Origin: Acidobacteriota bacterium
GTDB lineage: Bacteria; Acidobacteriota; Thermoanaerobaculia; Multivoradales; Multivoraceae
Assembly: GCA_011525365.1 (NCBI GenBank)
Contig: WTGQ01000002.1
Location: 193,596-257,595 of the forward strand
DNA length: 64,000 nt
Reading direction: 5' to 3'
Part shown: positions 49,389 to 59,050 of the stretch, one piece after another
Layout: every line of letters begins with the position of its first letter
Position numbering within the stretch: position 1 is the first letter of the stretch
Program-made: the position numbers and the translations under genes
The notes under the pieces: model-generated
Told to the model about the DNA's origin: nothing
The model's database searches: none
Seen by the model: the letters and a program-made list of their open reading frames with translations, nothing else

Positions 49389-50464
49389 TGCTCCTGGACC
49401 TGCTGTTGCCGCTCGGCGATCGAATCGCTCCCTTCAACGTCATCCAGTACATCACCTTCCGTTGCGCCGGCGCGGCCCTTACCGGCGTTGTGCTCAGCCT
49501 GCTCCTGGGCCCCAGCTTCATTCGGGCGGCGCGACGGCTCTCGATCGGCCAGACGATCCGGGAGGAAGGGCCGGAACGGCACCAGAGCAAGGCCGGCACG
49601 CCGACGATGGGCGGGTTGCTGATCCTGACCGCCGTCATCGTGCCGACCCTGCTGTGGTCGGACCTCTCGAACATCTACGTCTGGCTGGCAATCGGCACGA
49701 CGATCGGGCTGGGCGCCGTCGGTTTCGCCGATGACCTGCTCAAGGTGAGGCGGCGCCACAACCGGGGCCTCAGCATGAAGGCCAAGTTCGCTCTGCAGCT
49801 CCTGGTGGGCGCGGCCCTGGGCGCCGGCCTGGTCAGCTTCACACCTCTGGACGCGAACCTCAGCTTTCCTTTCTTCAAGACCCTCGTGCTCGAACTCGGG
49901 GTTTTCTACATCCCCTTCGTTGCGGTTCTGATCGCCGGATCCTCGAACGCGGTCAACCTGACGGACGGTCTCGACGGGCTGGCAATCGGCGCCACCCTGG
50001 TCGCGGCCGCCACCTACGCGATCTTCGTCTACATCGCCGGCAACTCGATCGCCGCGGGCTACCTGCAGGTGTCCTACGTGCCGGGGGCCGGCGAGGTCGC
50101 GATCATCTGCTCCGCCCTGGTCGGCGCCAGCCTGGGCTTCCTCTGGTTCAACGCCCATCCCGCCCAGGTGTTCATGGGCGACGTGGGGTCGCTGGCGATC
50201 GGCGGCACGATCGGGGCGGTGGCGGTGCTCTCGAAGCAGGAACTGCTGCTGGTCCTGGTCGGCGGGCTGTTCGTCCTGGAGGCGCTGTCGGTGATCGTCC
50301 AGGTGGCGTCCTTCAAGATGACCGGCCGCCGGGTCCTGCGGATGGCGCCGATTCACCACCATTTCGAACTCCGCGGGTGGAGCGAGAACCAGGTCATCGT
50401 CCGGTTCTGGATCCTCGCCGTCCTGTTCGCTTTCCTGGGTCTGTCGACCCTCAAGCTGAGGTAA
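49388..50464 (+). CDS. mraY: Phospho-MurNAc-pentapeptide transferase MraY
   Basis: A 358-residue, ten-helix membrane enzyme from an ATG overlapping the murF stop. Catalytic and Mg-binding motifs are GFADDLLKVRR near residue 115, NAVNLTDGLDGLAIG near 195 and FMGDVGSLAIGG near 262. The HHH loop is in APIHHHFELRGW near 320. It makes lipid I from the UDP-pentapeptide and undecaprenyl phosphate at the inner membrane. Confidence 0.98.
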   Translation: MLLDLLLPLGDRIAPFNVIQYITFRCAGAALTGVVLSLLLGPSFIRAARRLSIGQTIREEGPERHQSKAGTPTMGGLLILTAVIVPTLLWSDLSNIYVWLAIGTTIGLGAVGFADDLLKVRRRHNRGLSMKAKFALQLLVGAALGAGLVSFTPLDANLSFPFFKTLVLELGVFYIPFVAVLIAGSSNAVNLTDGLDGLAIGATLVAAATYAIFVYIAGNSIAAGYLQVSYVPGAGEVAIICSALVGASLGFLWFNAHPAQVFMGDVGSLAIGGTIGAVAVLSKQELLLVLVGGLFVLEALSVIVQVASFKMTGRRVLRMAPIHHHFELRGWSENQVIVRFWILAVLFAFLGLSTLKLR

Positions 50465-50467
50465 CGG

Positions 50468-51922
50468 GTGACCCTTGACGTGAGCCGAGCCGGGATGACC
50501 GCAGCAACGCCGGTTTCCTCGTGGCGGAGTGTGCTGGTCTACGGCCTGGGCCTGTCGGGGGTGGCGGCGTCGCGGGCGCTCTCCGATCGGGACGTCCGCG
50601 TGGTGGCGGTGGACGGCCGTCCGGCGTCGGACCTGGGAGCGCCTGCCGGGGAACTCCTGCGAACGGGACGGGTCGACCGGCTGCTGCCAGAGAAGGGAAC
50701 CGGGTTGCCGGCCGGCCTCGACGCGATCGTGCTGAGTCCGGGCGTGCCGCCGGACCGTCCGCTCCTGCGGACCGCCCGGTCGGCGGGCGTTCCGATCCTG
50801 GCCGAAGTCGAACTCGCCTGGCGCCTCCTGGAAGCGAAGGCTCCGCCGACTGTGCTCGGCGTGACCGGCAGCAACGGCAAGAGCACGACGACCGCGCTCA
50901 CCGGGGCGCTGCTCGAGGCGGCCGGTTATCCGGTCGAGGTCTGCGGCAACATCGGCACGCCGCTCTGCGCCCGGGTCGACGGTCCGCCGGACCGCGTCTT
51001 CGTGGTGGAACTCTCGAGCTTCCAGCTCGAGACGGTGGACCGGTTCCGTCCGCGCGCCGCGGCCCTGCTCAACATCAGCCCCGATCATCTCGACCGCTAC
51101 GCGAACCTCGCCGAGTACGCCGGCGCGAAGGCGCGCATCTTCGGCAGGCAGGCCGCCGGCGACGTCGCGGTCGTGAACGCCGACGACAGCGAGGCCCGGC
51201 GCTGGAGCGGCGGCCGCCACGGGGCGCCGGCCGCGGTAAGGCGCCGGTTCTTCTCCCGGCTACGGAAGGTGGAGGACGGCTGCTATCTCGACCGCGACCG
51301 GGTGATCGAGGTGGGACCCGAGTTCCGGCGGGAACTGTTCCGTCTTGGCGACCTGAGGCTCGACGGGCTGCACAACGTGGAGAACGCGATGGCGGCCGCG
51401 CTCCTCGCGGCGGCGGTCGGCGCGGACCCGAGCCGCTTCGCGTTGGCGTTGCGCAGCTTTGACGGCCTCCCGCATCGGATGCGCCTCGCCGGCACCGTCG
51501 GCGGCGTCCGCTACTACAACGACTCGAAGGCGACCAACCCGGCGGCGGCGGTGAAGGCACTGGCCGGGTTCGGCGACGGCAGCGTCCACCTGATCCTCGG
51601 CGGCCGGGCCAAGGACGAGGGCGCGGCCTTCACCGAACTGGCGTCGGTGGCCCGCGCCAAGGCGGCAGCCGTGTACCTGATCGGCGAGGCGGCCCCGGTC
51701 ATCGCCTCGGTGCTCGCCGGCGCCACCGAGCGCCACCTCTGCGGGACGCTCGAACGGGCGGTGGAGGCGGCGTCGGCAGCCTCGAGCGAGGGTCAGACGG
51801 TCCTGCTCTCGCCGGCCTGCGCCAGTTTCGACCAGTTCGAGGACTTCATGGAGCGTGGCCGCCGTTTCGAGGAGCAGGTGCGGACGCTTGCCGCGGACGG
51901 CCGGGAGTGCGGCCATGGCTAG
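50468..51922 (+). CDS. murD: UDP-MurNAc-L-Ala-D-Glu synthetase MurD
   Basis: A 484-residue ligase from a GTG 3 bases after mraY. The Rossmann-like N-terminal domain has VYGLGLSGVAASRAL near residue 24. The ATP loop is GVTGSNGKSTTTALTG near 132. The central block is NISPDHLDRYANLAEY, and the C-terminal domain contains YYNDSKATNPAAAVKAL and LILGGRAKD. It adds D-glutamate to UDP-MurNAc-L-Ala. Confidence 0.97.
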   Translation: MTLDVSRAGMTAATPVSSWRSVLVYGLGLSGVAASRALSDRDVRVVAVDGRPASDLGAPAGELLRTGRVDRLLPEKGTGLPAGLDAIVLSPGVPPDRPLLRTARSAGVPILAEVELAWRLLEAKAPPTVLGVTGSNGKSTTTALTGALLEAAGYPVEVCGNIGTPLCARVDGPPDRVFVVELSSFQLETVDRFRPRAAALLNISPDHLDRYANLAEYAGAKARIFGRQAAGDVAVVNADDSEARRWSGGRHGAPAAVRRRFFSRLRKVEDGCYLDRDRVIEVGPEFRRELFRLGDLRLDGLHNVENAMAAALLAAAVGADPSRFALALRSFDGLPHRMRLAGTVGGVRYYNDSKATNPAAAVKALAGFGDGSVHLILGGRAKDEGAAFTELASVARAKAAAVYLIGEAAPVIASVLAGATERHLCGTLERAVEAASAASSEGQTVLLSPACASFDQFEDFMERGRRFEEQVRTLAADGRECGHG

Positions 51923-52991
51923 GAAGCTCGCGATCGACAAGGTCCTCTTCACGGTCGTCGTGCTGCTCGTCGTCGCGGGCCTGGTGATGGTCTACTCCGC
52001 GAACCCGCCCGACCCCGACGGCGGCTTCAAGCGCCAGTTCGTCACCCAGTTGCTGGCCGCCGTCGTCGGTCTGGCGGCCATGCTGATGCTCATGAGCATC
52101 GACTACCGGAGCTGGGCGAGGCCCTGGCTGACCTACGCCGGTCTCGGCGCGTCGCTCGTCCTCCTGGTCGCCGTGCTGGCAGCGGCGCCGATCAACGGCA
52201 GCAGCCGCTGGTTGTCCGTGGGACCGCTGACCTTCCAGCCCTCCGAGCTGGCCAAGATCGCGGTCGTCGTCTTCATCGCTTACCAGATCCACCGCTGTCC
52301 GGAAGGGGTCAGCCAGCCCCGGGTGCTCGTGCCGTGCGGCCTCGCGGTGGGGCTGGTCACCCTGCTCGTCCTGCAGGCGCCGGACTTCGGCAGCGCCGCG
52401 CTCATTCTCGGGATCGCCGGGGTGATGCTGTTCCTTGCCGGCCTCTCCTGGCGCTGGATCGTCCCCGCGATGGTGGTCTTGCCGGGCCTGTTCGCTCTCT
52501 TCATCTGGTCCGAGCCCTATCGCAGGGAGCGTCTTCTCGGCTTTCTCTCGCCCGAGAACGACCCCTCCGGGAACGGTTTCCAGGTGTTGCAGTCCCTGAT
52601 CGCGATCGGATCGGGCGGCGTGACCGGTCAGGGTCTGGGCGAGAGCGCCCAGAAGCTCTACTTCCTGCCGCTCGCGAGTTCGGACTTCATCTTCTCGATC
52701 GTCAGCGAGGAACTGGGGCTGCTCGGGGCCGCCGCGGTGCTGGCCGCCTTCGCCGTGCTTGCCTGGCGTGGCTATGTCGCCGGACACCGCGCTCCGGATG
52801 CCTTCGGCCGCTTCCTTGCCTGGGGCTTGACGTCGGCGGTCCTGATCCAGGCCCTGGTCAACGTCAGCGTCACCGTTGGACTGGTTCCGGTGACCGGCAC
52901 GCCACTGCCGTTCCTGTCGCACGGGGGGTCGTCCCTCGTCATGACTCTCATCGCCTGCGGTCTGCTGTTGAGCGTTTCGGAGCATGGATGA
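51915..52991 (+). CDS. ftsW: Peptidoglycan polymerase FtsW (SEDS family)
   Basis: A 358-residue, ten-helix membrane protein from the ATG at 51915, overlapping murD by 8 bases. SEDS motifs are SSRWLSVGPLTFQPSELAKI near residue 97, QAPDFGSAA near 155 (containing the essential Asp), GQGLGESAQKLYFLPLASSDFIF, and GTPLPFLSHGGSSL near 330. It polymerises lipid II at the septum together with FtsI encoded in the same cluster. Confidence 0.97.
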   Translation: MARKLAIDKVLFTVVVLLVVAGLVMVYSANPPDPDGGFKRQFVTQLLAAVVGLAAMLMLMSIDYRSWARPWLTYAGLGASLVLLVAVLAAAPINGSSRWLSVGPLTFQPSELAKIAVVVFIAYQIHRCPEGVSQPRVLVPCGLAVGLVTLLVLQAPDFGSAALILGIAGVMLFLAGLSWRWIVPAMVVLPGLFALFIWSEPYRRERLLGFLSPENDPSGNGFQVLQSLIAIGSGGVTGQGLGESAQKLYFLPLASSDFIFSIVSEELGLLGAAAVLAAFAVLAWRGYVAGHRAPDAFGRFLAWGLTSAVLIQALVNVSVTVGLVPVTGTPLPFLSHGGSSLVMTLIACGLLLSVSEHG

Positions 52992-54109
52992 GCACCGGCA
53001 CTCACCGCGGCACGGTCGTCTTCTCGGGCGGCGGCACGGGCGGCCACGTGTTCCCCGGCCTGGCGGTGGCCGAGGAGCTGCGGACTCTCGGCTGGGACGC
53101 GGCCTGGATCGGTCGCAGCGGCAGTCTCGAGGAGCGGCTGGTCACGTCGGCCGGGCTCGATTTCAGGGCCCTGCCCGCCCGGCCGTTCGTCGACCGTGGC
53201 GGCGCGCAGCGGGCGGTCGCCCTGGCGGTCCTCCTGTTTTCGACGCTCCGCGCGGCGGCGCTGCTGCGCCGGTTCCGGGCGGCGCTGGTGTTCGCGACCG
53301 GCGGCTACGTCTGCGCTCCGGCGGCCCTGGCGTCCCGGCTCCACGGCTGCGGGCTCTACCTGCTCGAACCGAACGCGGAGAGCGGCTCCGCGAACCGGAC
53401 ACTGTCGCGCTTCGCGACCGAGGCGGGCGTCGCCTTCGAATCCGCGGCCGGGGACCTGGCCTGCGAGGCGCGGCTGGTCGGTGTGCCGGTTCGCAGGGCC
53501 TTCCGGGAGATCGACGAACTGCGCCTGAGCGGCGATCGCGTTCGAGTGCTCGTGCTTGGCGGCAGTCAGGGTTCGGATGCACTCAACCGTCATCTGCCCG
53601 CTCTGTTCGCCCGTGCCGCGGGGCCGAGCCGGGTCGAGATCACGCACCAGTCCGGTCCGGCCTGGATCGACGAGACCCGCGACCGCTACGGGAGAGTGGC
53701 GACGACTGGGCTTTCCTCTACGGTGACCGGCTTCATCCAGGACACCGCCGGCGCGATGCGGGCGCACGACCTGATCGTGTCGCGCGCCGGGGCGGTGACC
53801 GTGGCCGAGATCGCCGCCGCCGGCCGGCCGGCGGTCTACGTTCCGCTGCCAGTGGCCGCCGCGCACCAGCGCGGGAACGCCCGTGCGATGGTCGAGGCGG
53901 GCGCGGCGATCCTGGTCGAGCAGGAGCAACTGCAGGGCGAGGAGGCTGCCGAGCGCTGCGCGCGGCTGATCGCGGATCGCGAGCGTCTTCTCGCCATGGC
54001 GCGGACGGCTCGGGGCCTGAGCCGGAACGAGGCGGCGAGCGACATAGCCGCCCGGGTGTGCGAGATCGCCGAGCGCGGAATCTCCAGGCGTTGGGGGAGT
54101 GCCGGCTGA
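52988..54109 (+). CDS. murG: Lipid II synthase MurG
   Basis: A 373-residue GT-B glycosyltransferase from an ATG overlapping the ftsW stop (ATGA). The N-terminal glycine loop is FSGGGTGGHVFPGLA near residue 12 and the UDP-GlcNAc site is SRAGAVTVAEIAAAGRPAVY near 255, followed by AAHQRGNA. The normally conserved HEQN segment reads LLEPNAESGSANR, so the His and Gln are changed. It adds GlcNAc to lipid I at the cytoplasmic membrane face. Confidence 0.95.
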   Translation: MSTGTHRGTVVFSGGGTGGHVFPGLAVAEELRTLGWDAAWIGRSGSLEERLVTSAGLDFRALPARPFVDRGGAQRAVALAVLLFSTLRAAALLRRFRAALVFATGGYVCAPAALASRLHGCGLYLLEPNAESGSANRTLSRFATEAGVAFESAAGDLACEARLVGVPVRRAFREIDELRLSGDRVRVLVLGGSQGSDALNRHLPALFARAAGPSRVEITHQSGPAWIDETRDRYGRVATTGLSSTVTGFIQDTAGAMRAHDLIVSRAGAVTVAEIAAAGRPAVYVPLPVAAAHQRGNARAMVEAGAAILVEQEQLQGEEAAERCARLIADRERLLAMARTARGLSRNEAASDIAARVCEIAERGISRRWGSAG

Positions 54110-55530
54110 TGCTGCTGTTCCTGCGCACGGCGGGGCTCGAGCGCGTCCATTTCGTGGGCATCGGCGGCGCCGGCATGAGCGGGATCGCCGAGATCCTGCT
54201 GAACTACGAACTGAAGGTCAGCGGCTCCGACCTGGAGGCGAGCGAAACGACCGACCGGCTCGCGGCGCTCGGCGCGCGAATCGCCATCGGCCACAGCGCC
54301 GGGAACATCGATCGTGCAGACCTGGTGGTCATCTCGTCCGCGGTGCCGGCGGGCAACGAGGAAGTCGTGGCGGCCCGCCGGCGCGGGGTGCCGGTCGTGC
54401 GGCGCGCCCAGATGCTCGCCGAACTGATGCGGCTCAAGTACGGCGTCGCCGTGGCCGGTACCCACGGCAAGACGACGACGACTTCGCTCATTGGCACCGT
54501 GCTGACGGAGGCAGGCCTCGATCCCACGGTGATCGTCGGTGGACGCCTTCGCGTTTCGGGCACCGGCGCCCGCTTCGGGAGCAGCGACTACCTGGTCGCG
54601 GAGGCGGACGAGTTCGACCGGAGTTTCCTCGATCTGGCGCCGGTGATCGCGGTGATCACGAACATCGACGTCGATCATCTCGACACCTACCGCGACCTGG
54701 CCGACATCCAGGATGCCTTCGCGAGCTTCGCCGGCCGCGTGCCCTTCTTCGGCCAGGTGATCGCCTGCGCCGACGACGCGAACGTCCTGGACCTGCTGCC
54801 CCGCCTCGCCGACCGGCGGATCGTCACCTACGGCTTCGACCGGGGGGCCGACCTCCGGGCGCTCGAGGTGTCTGCGACCGGCGCGGGCGTCCGGTTCGAG
54901 GTCGCCGACGCCCAGCTCGGCCCTCTCGGTGTCCTGGAACTGCCGATGCCGGGGCGTCACAACGTCCTGAACGCCCTCGCGGCGGTGGCCGCGGCGCGGG
55001 CCGTCGGGCTCGAGTTCGAGGCGACAGTCAGGGCGCTCTCCCGCTTCCGGGGCATCCACCGGCGGTTCGAGCGGGTGGGGCAGTGGCGGGGCGCGACGGT
55101 GGTCGACGACTACGCGCATCATCCGACCGAAGTCGAGGCGACGCTGAGGGCGGCCCGCGAGGTACTCGATCCCGGCGGCAACGGTTCCCGGACGGTTCGG
55201 ATCCACGCCGTGTTTCAGCCCCACCTGTTCAGTCGCACGCGGGACCTGGCGGACGACTTCGGCCGCGCGCTGCTGCTCGCAGACAACGTGCTGGTCGCCG
55301 ACATCTATCCGTCCCGCGAGCGACCCATCCCGGGAGTCGATGCGGGCCTGGTGGTGGCTGCCGGCGCTCGCGCCGGTCATCCGAGCATCAGCGGCTGCGG
55401 ACCGTGGCAGGCGGCTGCCGACCGGCTGCGTTCTGAGGTCGGGGAAGGCGATCTGGTCCTCACGCTGGGAGCAGGCGACATCTACCGGTTGGCTCATCGA
55501 CTCGCCGCCGGCGGCGGGGACGGTTCGTGA
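54109..55530 (+). CDS. murC: UDP-MurNAc-L-alanine ligase MurC
   Basis: A 473-residue ligase from an ATG overlapping the murG stop (TGATG). The N-terminal nucleotide site is VHFVGIGGAGMSGIAE near residue 13. The ATP loop is GTHGKTTTTSLIG near 122, DEFDRSFLDL is the family block, and the C-terminal domain has DDYAHHPTEVEATL and FQPHLFSRT. It starts the stem peptide by adding L-Ala to UDP-MurNAc. In many genomes murB follows murC; here ftsQ follows directly. Confidence 0.97.
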   Translation: MLLFLRTAGLERVHFVGIGGAGMSGIAEILLNYELKVSGSDLEASETTDRLAALGARIAIGHSAGNIDRADLVVISSAVPAGNEEVVAARRRGVPVVRRAQMLAELMRLKYGVAVAGTHGKTTTTSLIGTVLTEAGLDPTVIVGGRLRVSGTGARFGSSDYLVAEADEFDRSFLDLAPVIAVITNIDVDHLDTYRDLADIQDAFASFAGRVPFFGQVIACADDANVLDLLPRLADRRIVTYGFDRGADLRALEVSATGAGVRFEVADAQLGPLGVLELPMPGRHNVLNALAAVAAARAVGLEFEATVRALSRFRGIHRRFERVGQWRGATVVDDYAHHPTEVEATLRAAREVLDPGGNGSRTVRIHAVFQPHLFSRTRDLADDFGRALLLADNVLVADIYPSRERPIPGVDAGLVVAAGARAGHPSISGCGPWQAAADRLRSEVGEGDLVLTLGAGDIYRLAHRLAAGGGDGS

Positions 55531-56471
55531 GCCGCCGGGCCACTCGCAGGCGGTCGGGGGGCGCCCGCCGTCCCGTGCGGCGCAGACGGCCGCGGCCCGT
55601 CGTCTGGCTGGCGTTGGGAGCGGGGAAGGTCCTGCTCGGCATCGCTCCGGTGGTAGGGGTCGGCGTGTGGCTGGCGACGGCGCCGGTGTTCGACCTCGAA
55701 CTCGACATCCAGATCGAGGAGTCCGAGCGGGTGTCAGAACAGTGGGTGCGAAGCCGGCTCGCTCCGCTGGAGGGACGGAACCTGCCGCTCCTTTCCCTGG
55801 AGCCCGCCGCGCGACGGCTCGACCACGAGTGGATCCGTGAGGCGGAACTGGTCAAGCGCCTGCCCAATGAACTCACGGTGCGGGTCGTGGAGCATCGACC
55901 GGCGGCCCTTTTCGCGGCCGGTGACCGCGCGTGGGTGATAGACCGCGACGGTCGGGCGATCGTGGCGTGTGAGCGGGCGCCCGACGTGTGTGCCGGCGAC
56001 CTGGTCAGCGTGTCGATCGAGAGCGCCCTGGAGGGAGATCGCCTCGGGGACGGCCCGGCGCGGAACCCGGGCGCCGGCACTGGATCGTCCAGAGGGGCTG
56101 TCGCATCCAGAGACGTGCAGGGCGAGGTTCTCGCTCGAACGCTGAAACGGGCGCTCGATGTGGCCACCGAAGTCAGGGCGTTCGAGTGGGGACGGCAGGT
56201 CCGTGCGGTCGAGGTCATCAGCGACGACGACTACCTGCTTGCGTGCAGTGGCCGCCCGGCGACGGTGCTCGTTCGCGGCAGCGACCTGACGGCCAAGGCC
56301 TCGGTGTTCGAGCTGCTGCGCAACGCGATCACGGAACACAACGATCCCGAAGTCGTGGACCTGCGGTTCAGAGATCGGATCGTTCTGTCAATGGAAGCGC
56401 CGGGGGCGCAGATCGCTACGGACACGGAGGGCGCCCCGGCTGCCCGGGACGGAGTTCAAGCCCCTTCATAG
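55527..56471 (+). CDS. ftsQ: Cell division protein FtsQ
   Basis: A 314-residue bitopic protein from a GTG overlapping the murC stop (GTGA). A highly basic cytoplasmic tail (about 26 residues, Arg-rich) and one membrane helix (about 27-50) precede a POTRA domain (about 57-125, including VKRLPNELTVRVVEHRPAALF) and the FtsQ beta domain. A Gly/Ala/Pro-rich insert at about 170-195 separates the two halves. It recruits FtsB and FtsL to the division site. Confidence 0.9.
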   Translation: MSRRATRRRSGGARRPVRRRRPRPVVWLALGAGKVLLGIAPVVGVGVWLATAPVFDLELDIQIEESERVSEQWVRSRLAPLEGRNLPLLSLEPAARRLDHEWIREAELVKRLPNELTVRVVEHRPAALFAAGDRAWVIDRDGRAIVACERAPDVCAGDLVSVSIESALEGDRLGDGPARNPGAGTGSSRGAVASRDVQGEVLARTLKRALDVATEVRAFEWGRQVRAVEVISDDDYLLACSGRPATVLVRGSDLTAKASVFELLRNAITEHNDPEVVDLRFRDRIVLSMEAPGAQIATDTEGAPAARDGVQAPS

Positions 56472-56490
56472 CCAGAGAGGACGAAGAGGA

Positions 56491-57741
56491 ATGCCGAAGA
56501 CGGATACACGTGTGGTCGCCATCGATGTGGGCTCGGCGAAGGTCGCCGTGTTGATCGCCGATCGCACGGAGATCGACGGAGAACCGGCCCTCGAGATCGT
56601 CGGCGTCGGGCGCGCGCCCAACCGTGGCACGCTGAGGGGTCACATCGTGCACCTCGACGCGACGGTGAGCGCGCTCAAGCGGGCGACCGAGGAGGCGGAG
56701 ACCATGGCGGGCGTCGAGATCTCACGTGCCTTCGTCGGCATCGGCGGATCCGATCTGCGGTCGGCAAACAGCCACGGCACCGCCTACGTGGACTGTGGCG
56801 ACCGGGGCATCGCCCGTGCCGACATCGACCTCGTCCTCAACGCCGCTCGGGGAGTGCCGCTTCCGCCCGACCGGGAGATCCTGCACGCGATTCCGCAGGA
56901 GTTCTCGGTCGACGACCACGGGGGCATCGCGGACCCGCACGGGATGCTGGGCAGCCGGCTGGAAGCAAAGGTCCACCTGGTCATGGGCCATGCGCCGCGA
57001 ACCAGAACGCTCGTCCGTTGCCTGAACCGCGCCGGCGTTGAGGCCCGGGAGATCGTCTTCGAACCGCTCGCCACGGCGGAAGCGGTCCTTCTTCCCGACG
57101 AGCGCGAACTGGGCGTTCTGTTGCTGGACATCGGGTCCGGAACCTGCGGCTTTGCGTTCTTCCAGCACGCCGAAGTGCAGTACAGCGGGGTCCTTCCGTT
57201 CGGCGCCAGTCACTTCACGGCCGATCTTGCCTCGGTCCTTCGGACGTCGTTCGCCGGCGCCGAGACGCTCAAGCTGCGGGATGGTTGTTGCCTGGTCGGT
57301 CTGGTCGACGGCGACGAGGGTCTGGTCGTGCCGAGCGTCGGGGGCGGCAGCAGCAAGACGATCGCGCGCGGGAATCTCGCCGAGATCCTGCAGGCCCGCG
57401 CCGAGGAGATGTTCCACCTGATTCAGGCCGAGCTCGAGAAGGCCGGCTGGGCCGATCAGCTTCGCGGCGGACTCGTCCTGAGCGGAGGCGGTTCGAAGCT
57501 GGTCGGCCTGCCCGAGCTGGCCCAGCAGGTCTTCTCCTGCGATGTTCGTTACGGAGTCCCGCTCGGTCTCGTGAGCGAGATCGAGGGTCTCACCGACCCG
57601 ACCTGGGCCACGGCCGCGGGTCTTCTTCGCTATGCGGTCGCCTCCGAGGAAGCTCGCTTGCCCATTGCGCGCCGTCGCTCTCTGGGCGGCGTGCGCTCGG
57701 TGATGGGCAATCTGCGCCAGATGTTCAGCGATCTTGTCTGA
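56491..57741 (+). CDS. ftsA: Cell division protein FtsA
   Basis: A 416-residue actin-family ATPase. The phosphate-1 loop is [15 protein letters not shown] near residue 10, the 1C domain lies at about 85-165, and the phosphate-2 region [14 protein letters not shown] near 212 has Ser-Gly-Thr where Gly-Gly-Thr is common. Adenosine motif [11 protein letters not shown] is near 331. It ends with an amphipathic membrane-targeting helix ([13 protein letters not shown]). It tethers FtsZ filaments to the membrane. Confidence 0.95.
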   Translation: MPKTDTRVVAIDVGSAKVAVLIADRTEIDGEPALEIVGVGRAPNRGTLRGHIVHLDATVSALKRATEEAETMAGVEISRAFVGIGGSDLRSANSHGTAYVDCGDRGIARADIDLVLNAARGVPLPPDREILHAIPQEFSVDDHGGIADPHGMLGSRLEAKVHLVMGHAPRTRTLVRCLNRAGVEAREIVFEPLATAEAVLLPDERELGVLLLDIGSGTCGFAFFQHAEVQYSGVLPFGASHFTADLASVLRTSFAGAETLKLRDGCCLVGLVDGDEGLVVPSVGGGSSKTIARGNLAEILQARAEEMFHLIQAELEKAGWADQLRGGLVLSGGGSKLVGLPELAQQVFSCDVRYGVPLGLVSEIEGLTDPTWATAAGLLRYAVASEEARLPIARRRSLGGVRSVMGNLRQMFSDLV

Positions 57742-57781
57742 TTCTGAGTTTGATGAACCAAGGTTCGAAATGGAGGGAGCC

Positions 57782-59035
57782 ATGATTCTGATGGAAGAAC
57801 AGCAGCCGACCGAGGTCAGTCCGACGATCGACGGAGAACTCTCGTCCGAGGACAGCTTCGGACCGGCGAAGATCGTCGTTGTCGGAGTAGGGGGCGGCGG
57901 TGGCAACGCCGTCAACCGGATGATCGCCGCCAATCTCGGCGGCATCGAGTTCATTGTCGCCAACACCGATCTGCAGGCTCTGCGGCGCTGCGAAGCACCG
58001 ACGAAGCTGCAGCTCGGGCGCAAGATCACCCGCGGCCTGGGCGCCGGCGCCGACCCCGAGGTCGGTCGCAACTCGGCGCTCGAGGACACGGACAAGATTC
58101 TCGACATGCTGAACGGGGCGGACATGGTGTTCCTGGCGGCCGGCCTTGGCGGCGGCACGGGCACCGGCGCGGCGCCCATCATCGGCTCCCTCTCGGCGGA
58201 AGTCGGCGCCCTGACGGTCGCCGTGGTCACGAAGCCCTTTGCGTTCGAAGGCCGGCGCCGGATGCTGCTGGCGGAACGCGGGCTCGAAGAGCTGCACAAG
58301 GCGGTCGACACCGTGATCGCGATACCGAACGAGCGGCTGCTGAGCTTCGTGGACCGGGGCACGTCCCTCGCCGACGCCTTCGTGACGGCGGACGACGTCC
58401 TGCGGCAGTCGGTTCAGGGCATCAGCGACCTGATCACGATGCCGGGCGAGGTGAACGCCGACTTCGCCGACGTGCGGGCGATCATGTGCGGCCAGGGCAT
58501 CGCGGTGATGGGCACGGGCGTGGCGTCGGGCGACAGCCGGGCGCTCGAAGCGGCGCAGCGGGCAGTGTCGTCTCCCCTGCTCGAGGATGCTTCGATCGAG
58601 GGCGCCAAGGGTTGCCTGATCAACATCACCGGCGGCAGCTCGCTGACCCTCCACGAGGTGGCGGAAGCGGCCGGCACGATCTCCGACGCGGTCGACCCGG
58701 ACGCGACGATCATCTCGGGTCTCGTGGTCGACGGAACGATGGACGAGGAAGTGAAGGTGACGGTGATCGCCACCGGATTCTCCGAGGACCGGCAACCGCG
58801 CGACGGCGCCGGGGTCAAGGCCGCCGAGGCCGGAGCTGCCGCGCCGGCCGACCCGAAGCTGGTTGATGCCGCCCCCGGAAACGAGGAGGCGGGCGGTGAG
58901 GAAGGCGGGAAGGGGGAGTTCCGCGATCGCATGCTGGCCGAGCACCACAAGATCGATCCGGGCGGTTACGGCCCGAATTGGAGGAACGTCGACGACTACG
59001 ACATTCCGACGGTGCTGCGCAAGCAGATGGACTGA
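57782..59035 (+). CDS. ftsZ: Cell division GTPase FtsZ
   Basis: A 417-residue tubulin homologue. The ATG at 57782 is chosen because GGAGGGAG lies 5-12 bases upstream; a TTG 48 bases earlier, overlapping ftsA, is in frame. The nucleotide loop is [12 protein letters not shown] near residue 125, N-terminal [14 protein letters not shown] near 34, and T7 loop [11 protein letters not shown] near 224. An Ala/Gly/Glu-rich linker precedes the C-terminal peptide [11 protein letters not shown] that binds FtsA. It is the last gene of the cluster; no terminator is visible in the 15 bases before the convergent argS. Confidence 0.98.
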   Translation: MILMEEQQPTEVSPTIDGELSSEDSFGPAKIVVVGVGGGGGNAVNRMIAANLGGIEFIVANTDLQALRRCEAPTKLQLGRKITRGLGAGADPEVGRNSALEDTDKILDMLNGADMVFLAAGLGGGTGTGAAPIIGSLSAEVGALTVAVVTKPFAFEGRRRMLLAERGLEELHKAVDTVIAIPNERLLSFVDRGTSLADAFVTADDVLRQSVQGISDLITMPGEVNADFADVRAIMCGQGIAVMGTGVASGDSRALEAAQRAVSSPLLEDASIEGAKGCLINITGGSSLTLHEVAEAAGTISDAVDPDATIISGLVVDGTMDEEVKVTVIATGFSEDRQPRDGAGVKAAEAGAAAPADPKLVDAAPGNEEAGGEEGGKGEFRDRMLAEHHKIDPGGYGPNWRNVDDYDIPTVLRKQMD

Positions 59036-59050
59036 CCGCCCGCGCTGCTT

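Noticed and set aside
57734..57781. Upstream TTG start for ftsZ overlapping ftsA
   Set aside because: The ATG at 57782 has a clear GGAGG site and gives the usual FtsZ length; the TTG cannot be excluded.
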